Below, piece by piece: positions 8,042-16,927 of a DNA stretch of 64,000 nt (within the stretch, counting starts at the first letter, position 1; the number at the start of each line of letters is the position of its first letter). This DNA is from Carnobacterium_A antarcticum (GTDB taxonomy: Bacteria > Bacillota > Bacilli > Lactobacillales > Carnobacteriaceae): the NCBI RefSeq assembly GCF_042658365.1, contig NZ_JBHSQC010000015.1; one strand, written 5' to 3'. Position numbers and translations under genes: made by a program. Under the pieces are notes generated by a model. That model ran no database searches, was not told where the DNA came from, and was given only the letters and a program-made list of their open reading frames with translations.

Positions 8042-9037
8042 TTATTTTTTGGATTGGTAACCTTCTGGATGCAGCTCATGCCAGCGCCAAGCAGAAGCGA
8101 TAATGTCTCTCACATCCGTTTGTTTTGGATTCCACCCTAAAACAGTTTTAGCTTTTTCACTTGAAGCGATCAAGGTACTTGGGTCGCCCATTCGGCGTGC
8201 TTCAATTTTAGCCGGAATTTCTTTTCCCGTCACTTGTCGTGCGGTTTGTAAAATTTCTTTGACTGAAAAACCTACACTGCTGCCTAGGTTAAAAATAGAA
8301 CTTGGGTTGCCTGCTTTCAAATACTCTAAAGCTAGAATATGTGCTTCGATCAAATCGACCACATGAATATAGTCGCGAATACATGTGCCATCTGGCGTAT
8401 CGTAGTCTTCGCCAAAAATAGCTACTTGTTCACGTTGTCCTAAAGCCGTTTCTAAAATGATGGGAACCAAATGAGTTTCTGGCGAATGGTCTTCCCCGAT
8501 ACTGCCATCCCATTTTGCTCCAGCCACATTGAAATACCGTAGGGCAACAAATTGCATATCATAAGCTTTACTGCACCATTTCAACATCTTTTCCATCATC
8601 AATTTCGATTCGCCATAAGGACTTTCTGGATTGGTTTCAGCTGTTTCTTTAATAGGAATGGCTTTCGGTTCGCCGTAAGTAGCAGCCGATGAAGAAAAAA
8701 CGATCGGCTTAACGCCAAATTGCTGCATTACCTCTAAAGTCACTTGTGTACCATAGACATTGTTATTGAAATACTGCAACGGTTCTTGCATAGATTCGCC
8801 GACCAGCGAATTGGCAGCAAAATGCAGCACTCCTTCAACCGTTTCTTTCTCGAAAACACTGCTCAAAAAAACTTTGTCGCGAATATCGCCTTGATAAAAG
8901 CGTGCTTGCGCTGGAATGGCTTCTTGATGACCCGTTTGCAGGTTATCGACCACCGCTACCTCATACCCGCGTTCAATCAATTGGTCAACGGCATGCGACC
9001 CAATATATCCTGCCCCGCCTAGTACTACTACTGTCAT
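8042..9037 (-). CDS. galE: UDP-glucose 4-epimerase
   Basis: GalE interconverts UDP-galactose and UDP-glucose with tightly bound NAD. The Rossmann motif GGAGYIGSH is at residues 7-15, the SSAATYGEP segment carries the catalytic Ser, and YGESK the catalytic Tyr and Lys; FNLGSSVGFSVKEIL is characteristic. Length 331 is normal. Its ribosome binding site lies inside the last codons of galK, with only four bases between galK stop and galE start. Confidence 0.96.
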   Translation of the reverse strand: MTVVVLGGAGYIGSHAVDQLIERGYEVAVVDNLQTGHQEAIPAQARFYQGDIRDKVFLSSVFEKETVEGVLHFAANSLVGESMQEPLQYFNNNVYGTQVTLEVMQQFGVKPIVFSSSAATYGEPKAIPIKETAETNPESPYGESKLMMEKMLKWCSKAYDMQFVALRYFNVAGAKWDGSIGEDHSPETHLVPIILETALGQREQVAIFGEDYDTPDGTCIRDYIHVVDLIEAHILALEYLKAGNPSSIFNLGSSVGFSVKEILQTARQVTGKEIPAKIEARRMGDPSTLIASSEKAKTVLGWNPKQTDVRDIIASAWRWHELHPEGYQSKK

Positions 9038-9041
9038 AATG

Positions 9042-10220
9042 TTACGCCTCCTCTAGCATTTTTGCGCCGTCGCTGATACTGGCAATATAAAATTCAGCTG
9101 GATAACCGATTTCAGCTTCATACACTTTCCCAACCTTTTCAATAAAGGTCTCAATTTGATCGTCAGCAACCAATGCAATCGCACATCCGCCAAATCCTGC
9201 ACCGGTCATGCGTGCCCCGATCACACCAGGTTGATCCCAAGCCGCCTGTACTAACGTATCCAATTCTATACCCGTTACTTCATAATCATCCCGCAAAGAA
9301 ATATGCGAAGCGTTCATCAATAATCCGAATTCTTTTAAATTCCCAGCTTTCAATGCTTGTGCTGCTTTTAATGTCCGTTGGTTTTCACTTACAGCATGAC
9401 GCGCTCGTTTTTTGATCATTTGATTTGACAATTGATCTTGATACGTTTCAAAGGTCGCTTCATCCAAAGCACCCAATGATGGAATAGAAACAAATTTTTG
9501 TAGCTCTTCCAATGCTTGTTCACATTCGCTATGACGTGTATTGTAGCCTGATTCTGCTAATTCTCGACGTTTTTTCGTATTCATAATGACAATTTTGTTG
9601 TCGCCTAATTCGACAGGAACCATTTCATATTCAAGCGTATTGCAATCCAATAAGATAGCTTTATCTTTTTCGCCCATTCCTACTGCAAATTGGTCCATAA
9701 TACCAGAACTGACACCGATAAATTTATTTTCTACTTTCTTCCCGATTTTTATCAAATCCAAACGAGTTACATTTAGGTTAAACAACTCTTCCAGCATAAC
9801 ACCTGTCAGCATCTCAAGCGAAGCAGAGGAAGACAATCCGGCACCATTAGGAATATTTCCGTAAATCACAACATCCATTCCCGTATCAATCTCATACCCT
9901 GCTTCTTTCAAGTACTTAATGACGCCTTTAGGATAGTTTGTCCATTTATCTTCCTTACGATACTCTAAATCCGTTACATCAAATGAGATAATGCCTAACT
10001 CAGGAAAATTTTCAGAATACAAATTGATTGTCGTATCTTCTCTTTTAGCAGCCAAGCCAAAAGTCCCAAGTGTGATCGCACACGGAAAAACATTCCCGCC
10101 ATTATAATCTGTGTGTTCACCGATTAAATTAATCCGACCCGGAGCAAAAAACGCTTTCATTTCTTTGTCGCCAAAAAAATCTTGAAATTTTTGTTTTAAT
10201 TCTGTCAATTCCATCATCAT
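9042..10220 (-). CDS. galK: Galactokinase
   Basis: GalK phosphorylates alpha-D-galactose at C1 with ATP, the entry step of the Leloir pathway. GHMP-kinase motifs are complete: APGRINLIGEHTDYNGG near residue 25, PNGAGLSSSASLEM (ATP loop) near 125, and GARMTGAGFGGCAIAL near 345. Three in-frame ATG codons start at 10220, 10217 and 10214; AAGGAG lies one base before the first, so the second or third is a more likely start. It is the promoter-proximal gene of galK-galE-galT-galM-regulator. Confidence 0.95.
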   Translation of the reverse strand: MMMELTELKQKFQDFFGDKEMKAFFAPGRINLIGEHTDYNGGNVFPCAITLGTFGLAAKREDTTINLYSENFPELGIISFDVTDLEYRKEDKWTNYPKGVIKYLKEAGYEIDTGMDVVIYGNIPNGAGLSSSASLEMLTGVMLEELFNLNVTRLDLIKIGKKVENKFIGVSSGIMDQFAVGMGEKDKAILLDCNTLEYEMVPVELGDNKIVIMNTKKRRELAESGYNTRHSECEQALEELQKFVSIPSLGALDEATFETYQDQLSNQMIKKRARHAVSENQRTLKAAQALKAGNLKEFGLLMNASHISLRDDYEVTGIELDTLVQAAWDQPGVIGARMTGAGFGGCAIALVADDQIETFIEKVGKVYEAEIGYPAEFYIASISDGAKMLEEA

Positions 10221-10247
10221 TCTCCTTTGATTCGTAGTGTTACTCTT

Positions 10248-10276
10248 ATTCTATTTCTTCCAGTAAAAAAGGTCAA
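10248..10276 (-). promoter_or_regulatory. Promoter of the gal operon
   Basis: Minus-strand TTGACC (10271-10276), 17 bp spacer, TAGAAT (10248-10253), ending about 30 bases before galK. Just upstream, AGTAAA is repeated at 10277-10282 and 10287-10292 near the -35, a possible regulator contact. Confidence 0.8.
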
Positions 10277-10377
10277 GTAAAGTTTAGTAAATATTTTAAA
10301 AAATCTCAACTATAAGGAATAGTCCTAATTAGTATATTCCATTAGAGTTAAATGTTAAAATGAAAAAATAAGCATCA

Positions 10378-10409
10378 TTATCTGAAACCCAATTCTAACT
10401 TTCAGATAA
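10378..10409. promoter_or_regulatory. 10-bp inverted repeat upstream of pfkA
   Basis: TTATCTGAAA (10378-10387) and TTTCAGATAA (10400-10409) are exact reverse complements with a 12-bp spacer. The element lies immediately upstream of the pfkA -35 and has no U-tract, so it looks like an operator, not a terminator. Confidence 0.55.
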
Positions 10410-10414
10410 GGTTC

Positions 10415-10448
10415 TAGACTTGACCGCTTAGACTATCTATAATAGATA
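10415..10448 (+). promoter_or_regulatory. pfkA promoter with palindrome over the -10
   Basis: TAGACT (10415-10420), 17 bp, TATAAT (10438-10443). The -10 sits inside TATCTAT-A-ATAGATA (10434-10448), a 15-bp perfect palindrome, which could be bound by a repressor. Confidence 0.65.
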
Positions 10449-10499
10449 AAGGTTGTTGTAGATAGTAATGAGATCAAATACATTTATGAGGTGAAAAAC

Positions 10500-11468
10500 A
10501 TGAAACGTATTGCTGTTTTAACAAGTGGAGGAGACGCTCCTGGTATGAACGCAGCTGTTAGAGCTGTTGTTCGTAAAGGGGTTTACGAAGGCATCGAAGT
10601 TTTTGGAATCAACTACGGATTTGCTGGACTAGTGGCTGGAGACATCCGAAAATTAACCGTTTCTGATGTTGGTGAAAAGATTTACAAAGGAGGAACGTTC
10701 CTGTATTCTGCTCGTTATCCCGAATTTGCATCTGAAGAAGGACAATTAAAAGGTATTGAGCAGCTGAAAAAATTCGGTATTGAAGGTTTAGTGGTTATTG
10801 GTGGAGATGGTTCTTATAAAGGAGCCCTTGCTTTAACAAAGCACGGTTATCCGACCATTGGCATACCTGCTACGATTGATAATGATATTGCTGGAACTGA
10901 TTTCTGTATTGGTTTTGATACAGCTATCAACACTGTTTTAGAATCTATTGATAAAATCAGAGATACAGCTACCAGCCACATCCGGACGCTGGTTATCGAA
11001 GTTATGGGCAGAGATGCTGGCGATATTGCGCTTTGGTCAGGCATTGCTGGCGGAGCGGAACAAATCATTATTCCTGAAAAAGAATTTGATATGGAAGAAA
11101 TTGCAAACACGATTCGCATCGGAAGAGAACGCGATAAAAAACATAGTATTATCGTTGTTGCTGAGGGCGTAATGAAAGCAGATAAATTTGCTGCTGAACT
11201 TAGCAAATATGGAGACTTCCAAACACGTTTCACTGTATTAGGACATGTTCAACGAGGCGGTTCTCCTACAGCCCGCGACCGTGTGCTTGCAAGTGTTTTC
11301 GGAGCAAAAGCTGTTGAGTTGCTGATGGCCGGTAAAGGCGGTCTAAGCTTAGGAAACGTAGAAAATAAATACGTAGAAAATGACCTTCTTGACACTCTAA
11401 AGAATAAAAAGCATATAACCGATCCTCTTAATTTATATAAATTAAGCCAAGAAATTTCTCAAGGATAA
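10500..11468 (+). CDS. pfkA: ATP-dependent 6-phosphofructokinase
   Basis: PfkA phosphorylates fructose-6-phosphate to fructose-1,6-bisphosphate, the committed step of glycolysis. Visible motifs are TSGGDAPGMNAAVRA at the N-terminus, GGDGSYKGA, the catalytic TIDNDIAGTD, EVMGRDAGDIALWSG and HVQRGGSPTARDR. I start it at ATG 10500, giving 322 residues; the in-frame GTG at 10491 is part of the Shine-Dalgarno GAGGTG. Unlike the usual lactic-acid-bacterial arrangement no pyruvate kinase gene follows; a strong terminator ends the unit after this gene. Confidence 0.96.
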   Translation: MKRIAVLTSGGDAPGMNAAVRAVVRKGVYEGIEVFGINYGFAGLVAGDIRKLTVSDVGEKIYKGGTFLYSARYPEFASEEGQLKGIEQLKKFGIEGLVVIGGDGSYKGALALTKHGYPTIGIPATIDNDIAGTDFCIGFDTAINTVLESIDKIRDTATSHIRTLVIEVMGRDAGDIALWSGIAGGAEQIIIPEKEFDMEEIANTIRIGRERDKKHSIIVVAEGVMKADKFAAELSKYGDFQTRFTVLGHVQRGGSPTARDRVLASVFGAKAVELLMAGKGGLSLGNVENKYVENDLLDTLKNKKHITDPLNLYKLSQEISQG

Positions 11469-11490
11469 AAGCTCCTCTCTGTTCTGAACA

Positions 11491-11529
11491 AAAAAAGTTC
11501 CCATCATTTAGACTGATGGGAACTTTTTT
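11491..11529 (+). terminator. Terminator of pfkA (bidirectional)
   Basis: A 16-bp perfect stem (11491-11506 with 11514-11529) around a 7-nt loop, with A6 on one side and T6 on the other, so it can also end the convergent DUF975 gene. Confidence 0.95.
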
Positions 11530-11539
11530 ATGTTTCTTT

Positions 11540-12286
11540 TTAGATTATTTCTACTTGTTCGGTTCTATAATAATTTGCAGATAAGTCATCATAAAAAGCG
11601 GCCATAGTAGCATTCATATAAGGATTTAACCATAAGAATCCAATTCCGAAAGTCAAGATGCTAAGCAGTCCCCAACCAATGAAACTTAGTTGTAATTTAA
11701 AATATTCCCACTTGTGTCCATCCATCATTCTTCTGCTTTCAGTAATGCAATCTAATGCAGATGGTTTTTCATTTTCAGAATGATTTGTACGGTCTTTATA
11801 AATAAAATAAGCTTGGGAATAAGCTAATGATTTAATAATTCCTGGAACAATAAATAACAGTGTCCAAAAAAAGGTGAATATTGAAATGATAATATAAATT
11901 AATACGGATCTTAGAAAATACTTTTTAGTAAAAACTTGAAAAGCATTCTTAAATGGATGGATAGTCAATTCTGGATTTCTAAACCAATCTAAAAATGTAT
12001 AAGAAATCCCGACAGTTATCAATGTAGAAATAATGCCACCAGCAGTTCCAGCGTTATCAGAAAAACTCGTTTCATAATTCGGCATATAATCAGCTGCGAC
12101 ATACATAGGTTGATTCATTATTCCAACTATAACAATTGCACCTATTACGCCAATTGTTAACATCAATAATGTTGGTACTAAATTTAGTAAAATCGCGTCT
12201 TTCCATCTCCCACGAAAGAGATCTTTAACATCTTGTTTCAATTCAATTCTTCTTTTATAATTTTCCAATCTAATCGTTCCTTCCAT
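11540..12286 (-). CDS. DUF975 family membrane protein
   Basis: A 248-residue integral membrane protein with the N-terminal signature LKQDVKDLFRGRWKDAILLNL of the DUF975 family and about five hydrophobic segments (near 34-56, 85-105, 130-160, 195-225). The function of the family is not known. The ATG at 12286 lacks a clear ribosome binding site; a TTG at 12268 follows AAGGAA by eight bases and may be the real start, giving MENYKRRIELKQDV. It is a stand-alone gene. Confidence 0.75.
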   Translation of the reverse strand: MEGTIRLENYKRRIELKQDVKDLFRGRWKDAILLNLVPTLLMLTIGVIGAIVIVGIMNQPMYVAADYMPNYETSFSDNAGTAGGIISTLITVGISYTFLDWFRNPELTIHPFKNAFQVFTKKYFLRSVLIYIIISIFTFFWTLLFIVPGIIKSLAYSQAYFIYKDRTNHSENEKPSALDCITESRRMMDGHKWEYFKLQLSFIGWGLLSILTFGIGFLWLNPYMNATMAAFYDDLSANYYRTEQVEII

Positions 12287-12521
12287 TGTGCTTGTTTTTG
12301 CAGATAAGCCATTGTCTAAACTTAATCATACCAAAACTGCTCTTTATATATCAAACGTTAGTGATTTAATTCTGTAGTTTTCTTTAATTCTTCCTACATT
12401 ATCATTTTTTAACGGATAATATCGTTTCGGCTTTCATAAAAAAAGAAAAAACTCTTTTATTTTTGCTTACATCTATAACTTGTGTAACAAGTAACCTATC
12501 GACTACTATAATTCCTCTTTA

Positions 12522-13658
12522 TTATTTCTTTCCAATCTTAATAACTGCCGCAATGTTTTGTGTAGTTTGTTTTATATTTTCATATCCCGTTTCCAATGCG
12601 GTCTCTAAAGAAGTAATTTCAGAAAGAATGCTGAAGACGGCCGTCACTCCATGTTCATAAATCGCCTCATAATCACCAGATAATCGTCCGGCAATAGCGA
12701 TGATCGGCACTTGATACCTTTGAGCAATTTTAGCCACACAAATAGGCGTTTTTCCATAAATCGTTTGATGGTTGATCCCTCCTTCGCCCGTGATAACTAA
12801 ATCGGCATTGCGGACTTCATCTGCTAAACCGACCAACCCGCTAACCAATTCACCGCCATTTTGCAACTTCGCTTCTAGAAAAGCCATCAAAGTACCACCT
12901 AAACCGCCAGCTGCTCCTGCTCCAGCAACAAATTCAATGTCCTGATTCAAATCCTGACGAATCAAACGGGCAAAGTGTGCTAAATTTTGGTCGAGTTGTT
13001 CTATTTGTTCCGCTGTACCGCCTTTTTGGAATCCATAAACATAAGAAGCTCCTTTAGGTCCGGTTAAAGGATTGTCCACATCACACGCTACTTTGATTTC
13101 AACTTCTTTTAATTTTGGGTTTAATTTGGCAAGATCGATTGAAACTAAATCAGCTAAGCCGATTCCGCCAGGGATGATTTGTTGTCCTTTTTTATCCAGC
13201 AGTTCCCCGCCTAGACATTGAATCATTCCAGCACCACCATCATTGGTTGCACTGCCTCCGATGCCAATTAAAATTTCTTTGACCCCTTTATTTAAAGCTT
13301 CTTGAATCAATTCTCCAGTACCCCATGTAGAGGTAATCAATGGATTCCGTTCCGAAGGGGGAACTAAGTGCAATCCTGAAGCTGCCGCCATTTCAATAAT
13401 GGCGACAGTACCATCTCCTGAAATACCGTAAAATCCTTCTACTGGTTCCCCTAATGGTCCTTGAACACTAAGCGTTTCTAGCCTTCCTTTTGTAGCATCA
13501 ACTAAAGACTGCACTGTTCCTTCGCCTCCATCAGCCATCGGAATTTTTACATATTCTGCATCAGGAAATACTTTTTTAAATCCTTCTTCAATAGCATTGG
13601 CTGTTTCTAATGCGGTTAAACTTTCTTTAAACGAGTCTGGTGCAATGACAATTTTCAT
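12522..13658 (-). CDS. glxK: Glycerate kinase
   Basis: A GarK/GlxK family kinase that phosphorylates D-glycerate to 2- or 3-phosphoglycerate, feeding lower glycolysis. The N-terminal MKIVIAPDSFKESLTA, MADGGEGTV, IGGSATNDGGAGM and VITGEGGIN motifs are all typical. I place the start at ATG 13658 (378 residues), which gives the family N-terminus; the frame is open ten codons further up but those residues are not family-like. It stands alone, without glyoxylate or tartronate genes around it. Confidence 0.9.
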   Translation of the reverse strand: MKIVIAPDSFKESLTALETANAIEEGFKKVFPDAEYVKIPMADGGEGTVQSLVDATKGRLETLSVQGPLGEPVEGFYGISGDGTVAIIEMAAASGLHLVPPSERNPLITSTWGTGELIQEALNKGVKEILIGIGGSATNDGGAGMIQCLGGELLDKKGQQIIPGGIGLADLVSIDLAKLNPKLKEVEIKVACDVDNPLTGPKGASYVYGFQKGGTAEQIEQLDQNLAHFARLIRQDLNQDIEFVAGAGAAGGLGGTLMAFLEAKLQNGGELVSGLVGLADEVRNADLVITGEGGINHQTIYGKTPICVAKIAQRYQVPIIAIAGRLSGDYEAIYEHGVTAVFSILSEITSLETALETGYENIKQTTQNIAAVIKIGKK

Positions 13659-13782
13659 TTGGACACTCACTCTCCTCATATGAACCATTTACACGTTATC
13701 GTCTGAATGGCTTTACTGTTATTATATAAGTTTCAGCTTGTTTAATGAAGTTTATCCTTTTGGATCAAATCTAGCCGCCAAT

Positions 13783-13826
13783 AAAAAAAAAGACAAGTCA
13801 CCACAAAAATGGGAAGACTTGTCTTT
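13783..13826 (-). terminator. Terminator of ggt
   Basis: AAAGACAAGTC (13789-13799) pairs exactly with GACTTGTCTTT (13816-13826); on the minus strand it runs into eight T (13783-13790). Confidence 0.9.
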
Positions 13827-13832
13827 GTTAGT

Positions 13833-15443
13833 TTACCAGACAGATAAATACCCGTCTGATCTTGGTTCTGTTCCACCGACTAAAACACCATTCTTATCAC
13901 GCAAAATGATTTGGCCGCGTCCGAACATAATCGTTTCATTGACCACTTCCACTTCATGTCCTTTTCGCATCAGCGCTTCGGTCACATGGAAAGGCATGCT
14001 CGGTTCAACTTGAATGTGTTTTCCTTTGATCCATTGCCATCTGGGAGCATCTAGTGCATCTTGCGGATTCAAATGAAAGTCAATCATACTGCTGACCAGC
14101 TGCATATGCCCTTGAGGCTGCAATGGTCCGCCCATCACACCAAACGGTCCAATAGCGGTATCGCCTTGCGTTAGAAATCCAGGAATGATGGTATGGTAAG
14201 GACGCATACCCGGTACTAAATAATTTGGATGACCTTTCTCCAAAGTAAATTGACAACCGCGATTATGCAGACTGATTCCCCATCCAGGTAAAACCGTTCC
14301 GGAGCCAAAACCTGTGTAGTTGCTTTGGATATAAGAAACCATGTTGCCGTCTTTATCGGCTGTTGCAAAATAAACGGTCCCTGACTTATCCAACTCACCA
14401 GGAGCTGGCGTTAACGCTTCTTCACCAATCAACTCGCTGCGTTCTTTTGCATACTCTTTTGATAACATCGCTTCTAATTCAACTTTCATCGCTTTGGGAT
14501 CAGCGATATGCTCTAAACCATCGCTGAATGCCAGTTTGATGGCTTCAATTTGCTTATGATACGTTTCAATATCGTCTTTCCCTTTTAACTCTAAGTTCTC
14601 TAGGATATTGAGAGCCATTAAGACAATTACACCAATCCCATTCGGCGGCAGTTCCCAAACATCATAACCACGGTAATTCGTGGAAATAGGGTCGACCCAT
14701 TCTACTTGGTGCTTTTCCAAATCTTCTTTGCGTATGTAGCCGCCATGCTCCCGTGAAAATGCATCGATCTCATCCGCAATTTTCCCGCGGTAAAACGATT
14801 CTCCATTTGTGTTGGCAATTTCTCGCAGGGCTTTAGCGTGACCTTCAGAAGACCACATTTCGCCGGCTTCCACCGGACGGTCATCTGGGCAAAAAACATC
14901 GAACCACGTTTTCAAAACAGGGTAATCTTTTAAAGCAGCTGAGTAAATTTTATAGTATCGTTTCCATAAACGCGCAACATTACTGGCAACTGGGAAGCCT
15001 TCTTCAGCAATTTTAGCTGCTGGTTCCAACACTTCTGTTAAAGGCAAATTGCCAAACTTTTCAGATAAAGCTACCCAACCGCTAGGCAGCCCTGGAACAG
15101 AAACAGGATCTAATCCAAATTTGCTGATTTCTTGGTAACCTTTTTTTACAATAGATTCCGAAGTCATCAAATCGGGTGCTGCTCCGCTGGCATTCAAGCC
15201 ATACATTTGCCCTTCAAACCAAACCAAAACAAATGCGTCGCCTCCAATCCCATTCCCTGAAGGTTCAACCACTGTTAATGCCGCTGAAGTAGCAATTGCT
15301 GCATCAATGGCATTTCCGCCTTTTTTCAGTATTTCTAGTCCTGCTTGCGACGCCAGCGGACTTGCGCTGCCAATCATTCCTTTATGGCCGTAAACTAAAT
15401 TACGTCTTGATGCGTAATGAAATAAATTTGGATCAAATTTCAT
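13833..15443 (-). CDS. ggt: Gamma-glutamyltransferase, no signal peptide
   Basis: A gamma-glutamyltransferase/hydrolase that processes glutathione or other gamma-glutamyl amides. Family motifs: GMIGSASPLASQAGLEILKKGGNAIDAA at the N-terminus, the likely autocleavage Thr in KSGTVYFATAD, then DGNMVSYIQSN, and GVMGGPLQPQGHMQLV. The start is ATG 15443, with AGGGGA seven bases before it, giving 536 residues. There is no signal peptide, so it resembles the YwrD-type cytoplasmic forms, in contrast to secreted Ggt. It follows a transporter gene by 27 bases, suggesting the substrate is imported whole. Confidence 0.88.
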   Translation of the reverse strand: MKFDPNLFHYASRRNLVYGHKGMIGSASPLASQAGLEILKKGGNAIDAAIATSAALTVVEPSGNGIGGDAFVLVWFEGQMYGLNASGAAPDLMTSESIVKKGYQEISKFGLDPVSVPGLPSGWVALSEKFGNLPLTEVLEPAAKIAEEGFPVASNVARLWKRYYKIYSAALKDYPVLKTWFDVFCPDDRPVEAGEMWSSEGHAKALREIANTNGESFYRGKIADEIDAFSREHGGYIRKEDLEKHQVEWVDPISTNYRGYDVWELPPNGIGVIVLMALNILENLELKGKDDIETYHKQIEAIKLAFSDGLEHIADPKAMKVELEAMLSKEYAKERSELIGEEALTPAPGELDKSGTVYFATADKDGNMVSYIQSNYTGFGSGTVLPGWGISLHNRGCQFTLEKGHPNYLVPGMRPYHTIIPGFLTQGDTAIGPFGVMGGPLQPQGHMQLVSSMIDFHLNPQDALDAPRWQWIKGKHIQVEPSMPFHVTEALMRKGHEVEVVNETIMFGRGQIILRDKNGVLVGGTEPRSDGYLSVW

Positions 15444-15470
15444 AGGTATTCCCCTTTGCATTTTAATGGT

Positions 15471-16676
15471 TTATAAAAAGTTAACGAAAACTCCAGCGAT
15501 CACAATGGATAACGTCGTAACTGTCGACAATCCGGCTACTACATAAGCTGGCATAATGTGTTCTAGAATTATTTCTTGTTCTTCAGGATCATCCGTTACG
15601 GCTTTAGCAATTTCGTTTGAAATCAAAAAAGTTGCTGGGAAGCCTAAAAATTGTCCCATGGCAATTCCCATAGCTAAATTTTTAGTTTTTGTCAGTTTCC
15701 AACCTGGCAGTAAATAGAAAACAATGTATAAAGCTATCAAAGACACCCCGATCAGCAAAATAGTCGAGAGACCTAATGAAAGCAAGTCAGCCACACTAAT
15801 GTTAGCCAGCGAAGGAACGATTGTCGCAAAGACTAACATGGACAGCAATCCAGAGGCTTTCCCTTTTTCTAAGATTTTGTTGGGAACCAACTTGGTATAA
15901 CTCATCACTGCTCCAAATAACAAAGCCCAAATCGAATAGTTGATAGGAGTGACTGTTCCTAGTGAAACTGCAATCCAAGCAAAGAAAACAGCAATTGCTA
16001 CACAGACAAAATCAGTAAAATACTTGTTGTTTCTATCAGCGAAGCCGATGTTTTTTTGTAAGTCTGCTTGCATAGATTCTTCTTCACTTGGCGTTAATAC
16101 CTTTTTTTGCTTGCTGCGGTAATCAGCCAAAACGTCCTTTGCCTCTCTTACTCCAAAAAAGGAAGCTGGATAAGAACCGGCAAACTTCTTAATAGCGTAT
16201 AGCACTACTCCTAAAGCAGCAGGAATAGCTAAACCTATTTCAGAAGCTGCACCACTCATGATTTGTGTCGACACGATCCCGCCGTTTAACACTGGAATTG
16301 CTACAATAGCACTCTTAATTCCGACGATTGGAGCGACCGCTAAACAAGCCAACATGACAACCAACATGGATACAACGGCTGTCAAAACGGTTCGCCATTC
16401 TTCAGCCAATTGCTTTAAATTGATCATCGTACCCATATGAAAAATCAATAAACCGGCCGATAAACTGCCAAATTCCGATAAACCAGCTAATTCGATAATA
16501 TTAGCGGGTAAGACATTCGTCAAAAAACCGATAAGAAATAAAAATAATGCCACAAATACAGATGAAACTTTAGCTTTGGAAAGAATCCCAAAGAAGTCCC
16601 CAATCGCAAAAATACCAACTACAATCAAAAAATAAAAGTAGCTTCCACTTGTGAAAGCTGTCAAGATATCCTGCAT
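15471..16676 (-). CDS. Multi-pass membrane transporter, sodium/glutamate-symporter-like
   Basis: A 401-residue very hydrophobic protein with about ten membrane segments and a cytoplasmic loop near residues 180-210 (KDVLADYRSKQKKVLTPSEEE). It has inverted-repeat-like architecture and a GMGTM/NGG-type glycine-rich hairpin (PVLNGGIVSTQIMSG) reminiscent of glutamate/sodium symporters, but I cannot assign a family with certainty. It forms a two-gene unit with ggt, so uptake of a gamma-glutamyl compound or glutamate is the likely role. Confidence 0.6.
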   Translation of the reverse strand: MQDILTAFTSGSYFYFLIVVGIFAIGDFFGILSKAKVSSVFVALFLFLIGFLTNVLPANIIELAGLSEFGSLSAGLLIFHMGTMINLKQLAEEWRTVLTAVVSMLVVMLACLAVAPIVGIKSAIVAIPVLNGGIVSTQIMSGAASEIGLAIPAALGVVLYAIKKFAGSYPASFFGVREAKDVLADYRSKQKKVLTPSEEESMQADLQKNIGFADRNNKYFTDFVCVAIAVFFAWIAVSLGTVTPINYSIWALLFGAVMSYTKLVPNKILEKGKASGLLSMLVFATIVPSLANISVADLLSLGLSTILLIGVSLIALYIVFYLLPGWKLTKTKNLAMGIAMGQFLGFPATFLISNEIAKAVTDDPEEQEIILEHIMPAYVVAGLSTVTTLSIVIAGVFVNFL

Positions 16677-16766
16677 AAAAATTCCTCCCCTATAAATCGT
16701 GCTTTTTTAGTCGATTTGATTAAGATGAAAGAAAATAAACTAATCAAAATCTAATGCAATGGGCAT

Positions 16767-16796
16767 ATCTTACCATTGTATTCTAATGAGTGTCAA
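16767..16796 (-). promoter_or_regulatory. Promoter of the transporter-ggt unit
   Basis: Minus-strand consensus TTGACA (16791-16796), 18-bp spacer, TAAGAT (16767-16772). Confidence 0.75.
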
Positions 16797-16852
16797 TCCT
16801 TATTCTGGCTTTATGCACAATATATACAGTTATTTAATAATGATGGTCTTAA

Positions 16853-16904
16853 AAAAGACACCATCAAGCAAATGCCTTTTCTTTCCAAGGCAAATCTGAT
16901 GGTG
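16853..16904 (-). terminator. Terminator of the PfkB kinase gene
   Basis: CACCATCA (16859-16866) pairs with TGATGGTG (16897-16904), with an inner GCCTT/AAGGC stem; on the minus strand the structure ends in TCTTTTTT. Confidence 0.85.
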
Positions 16905-16927
16905 ACTTGTTAATAATTTGTTTATTT

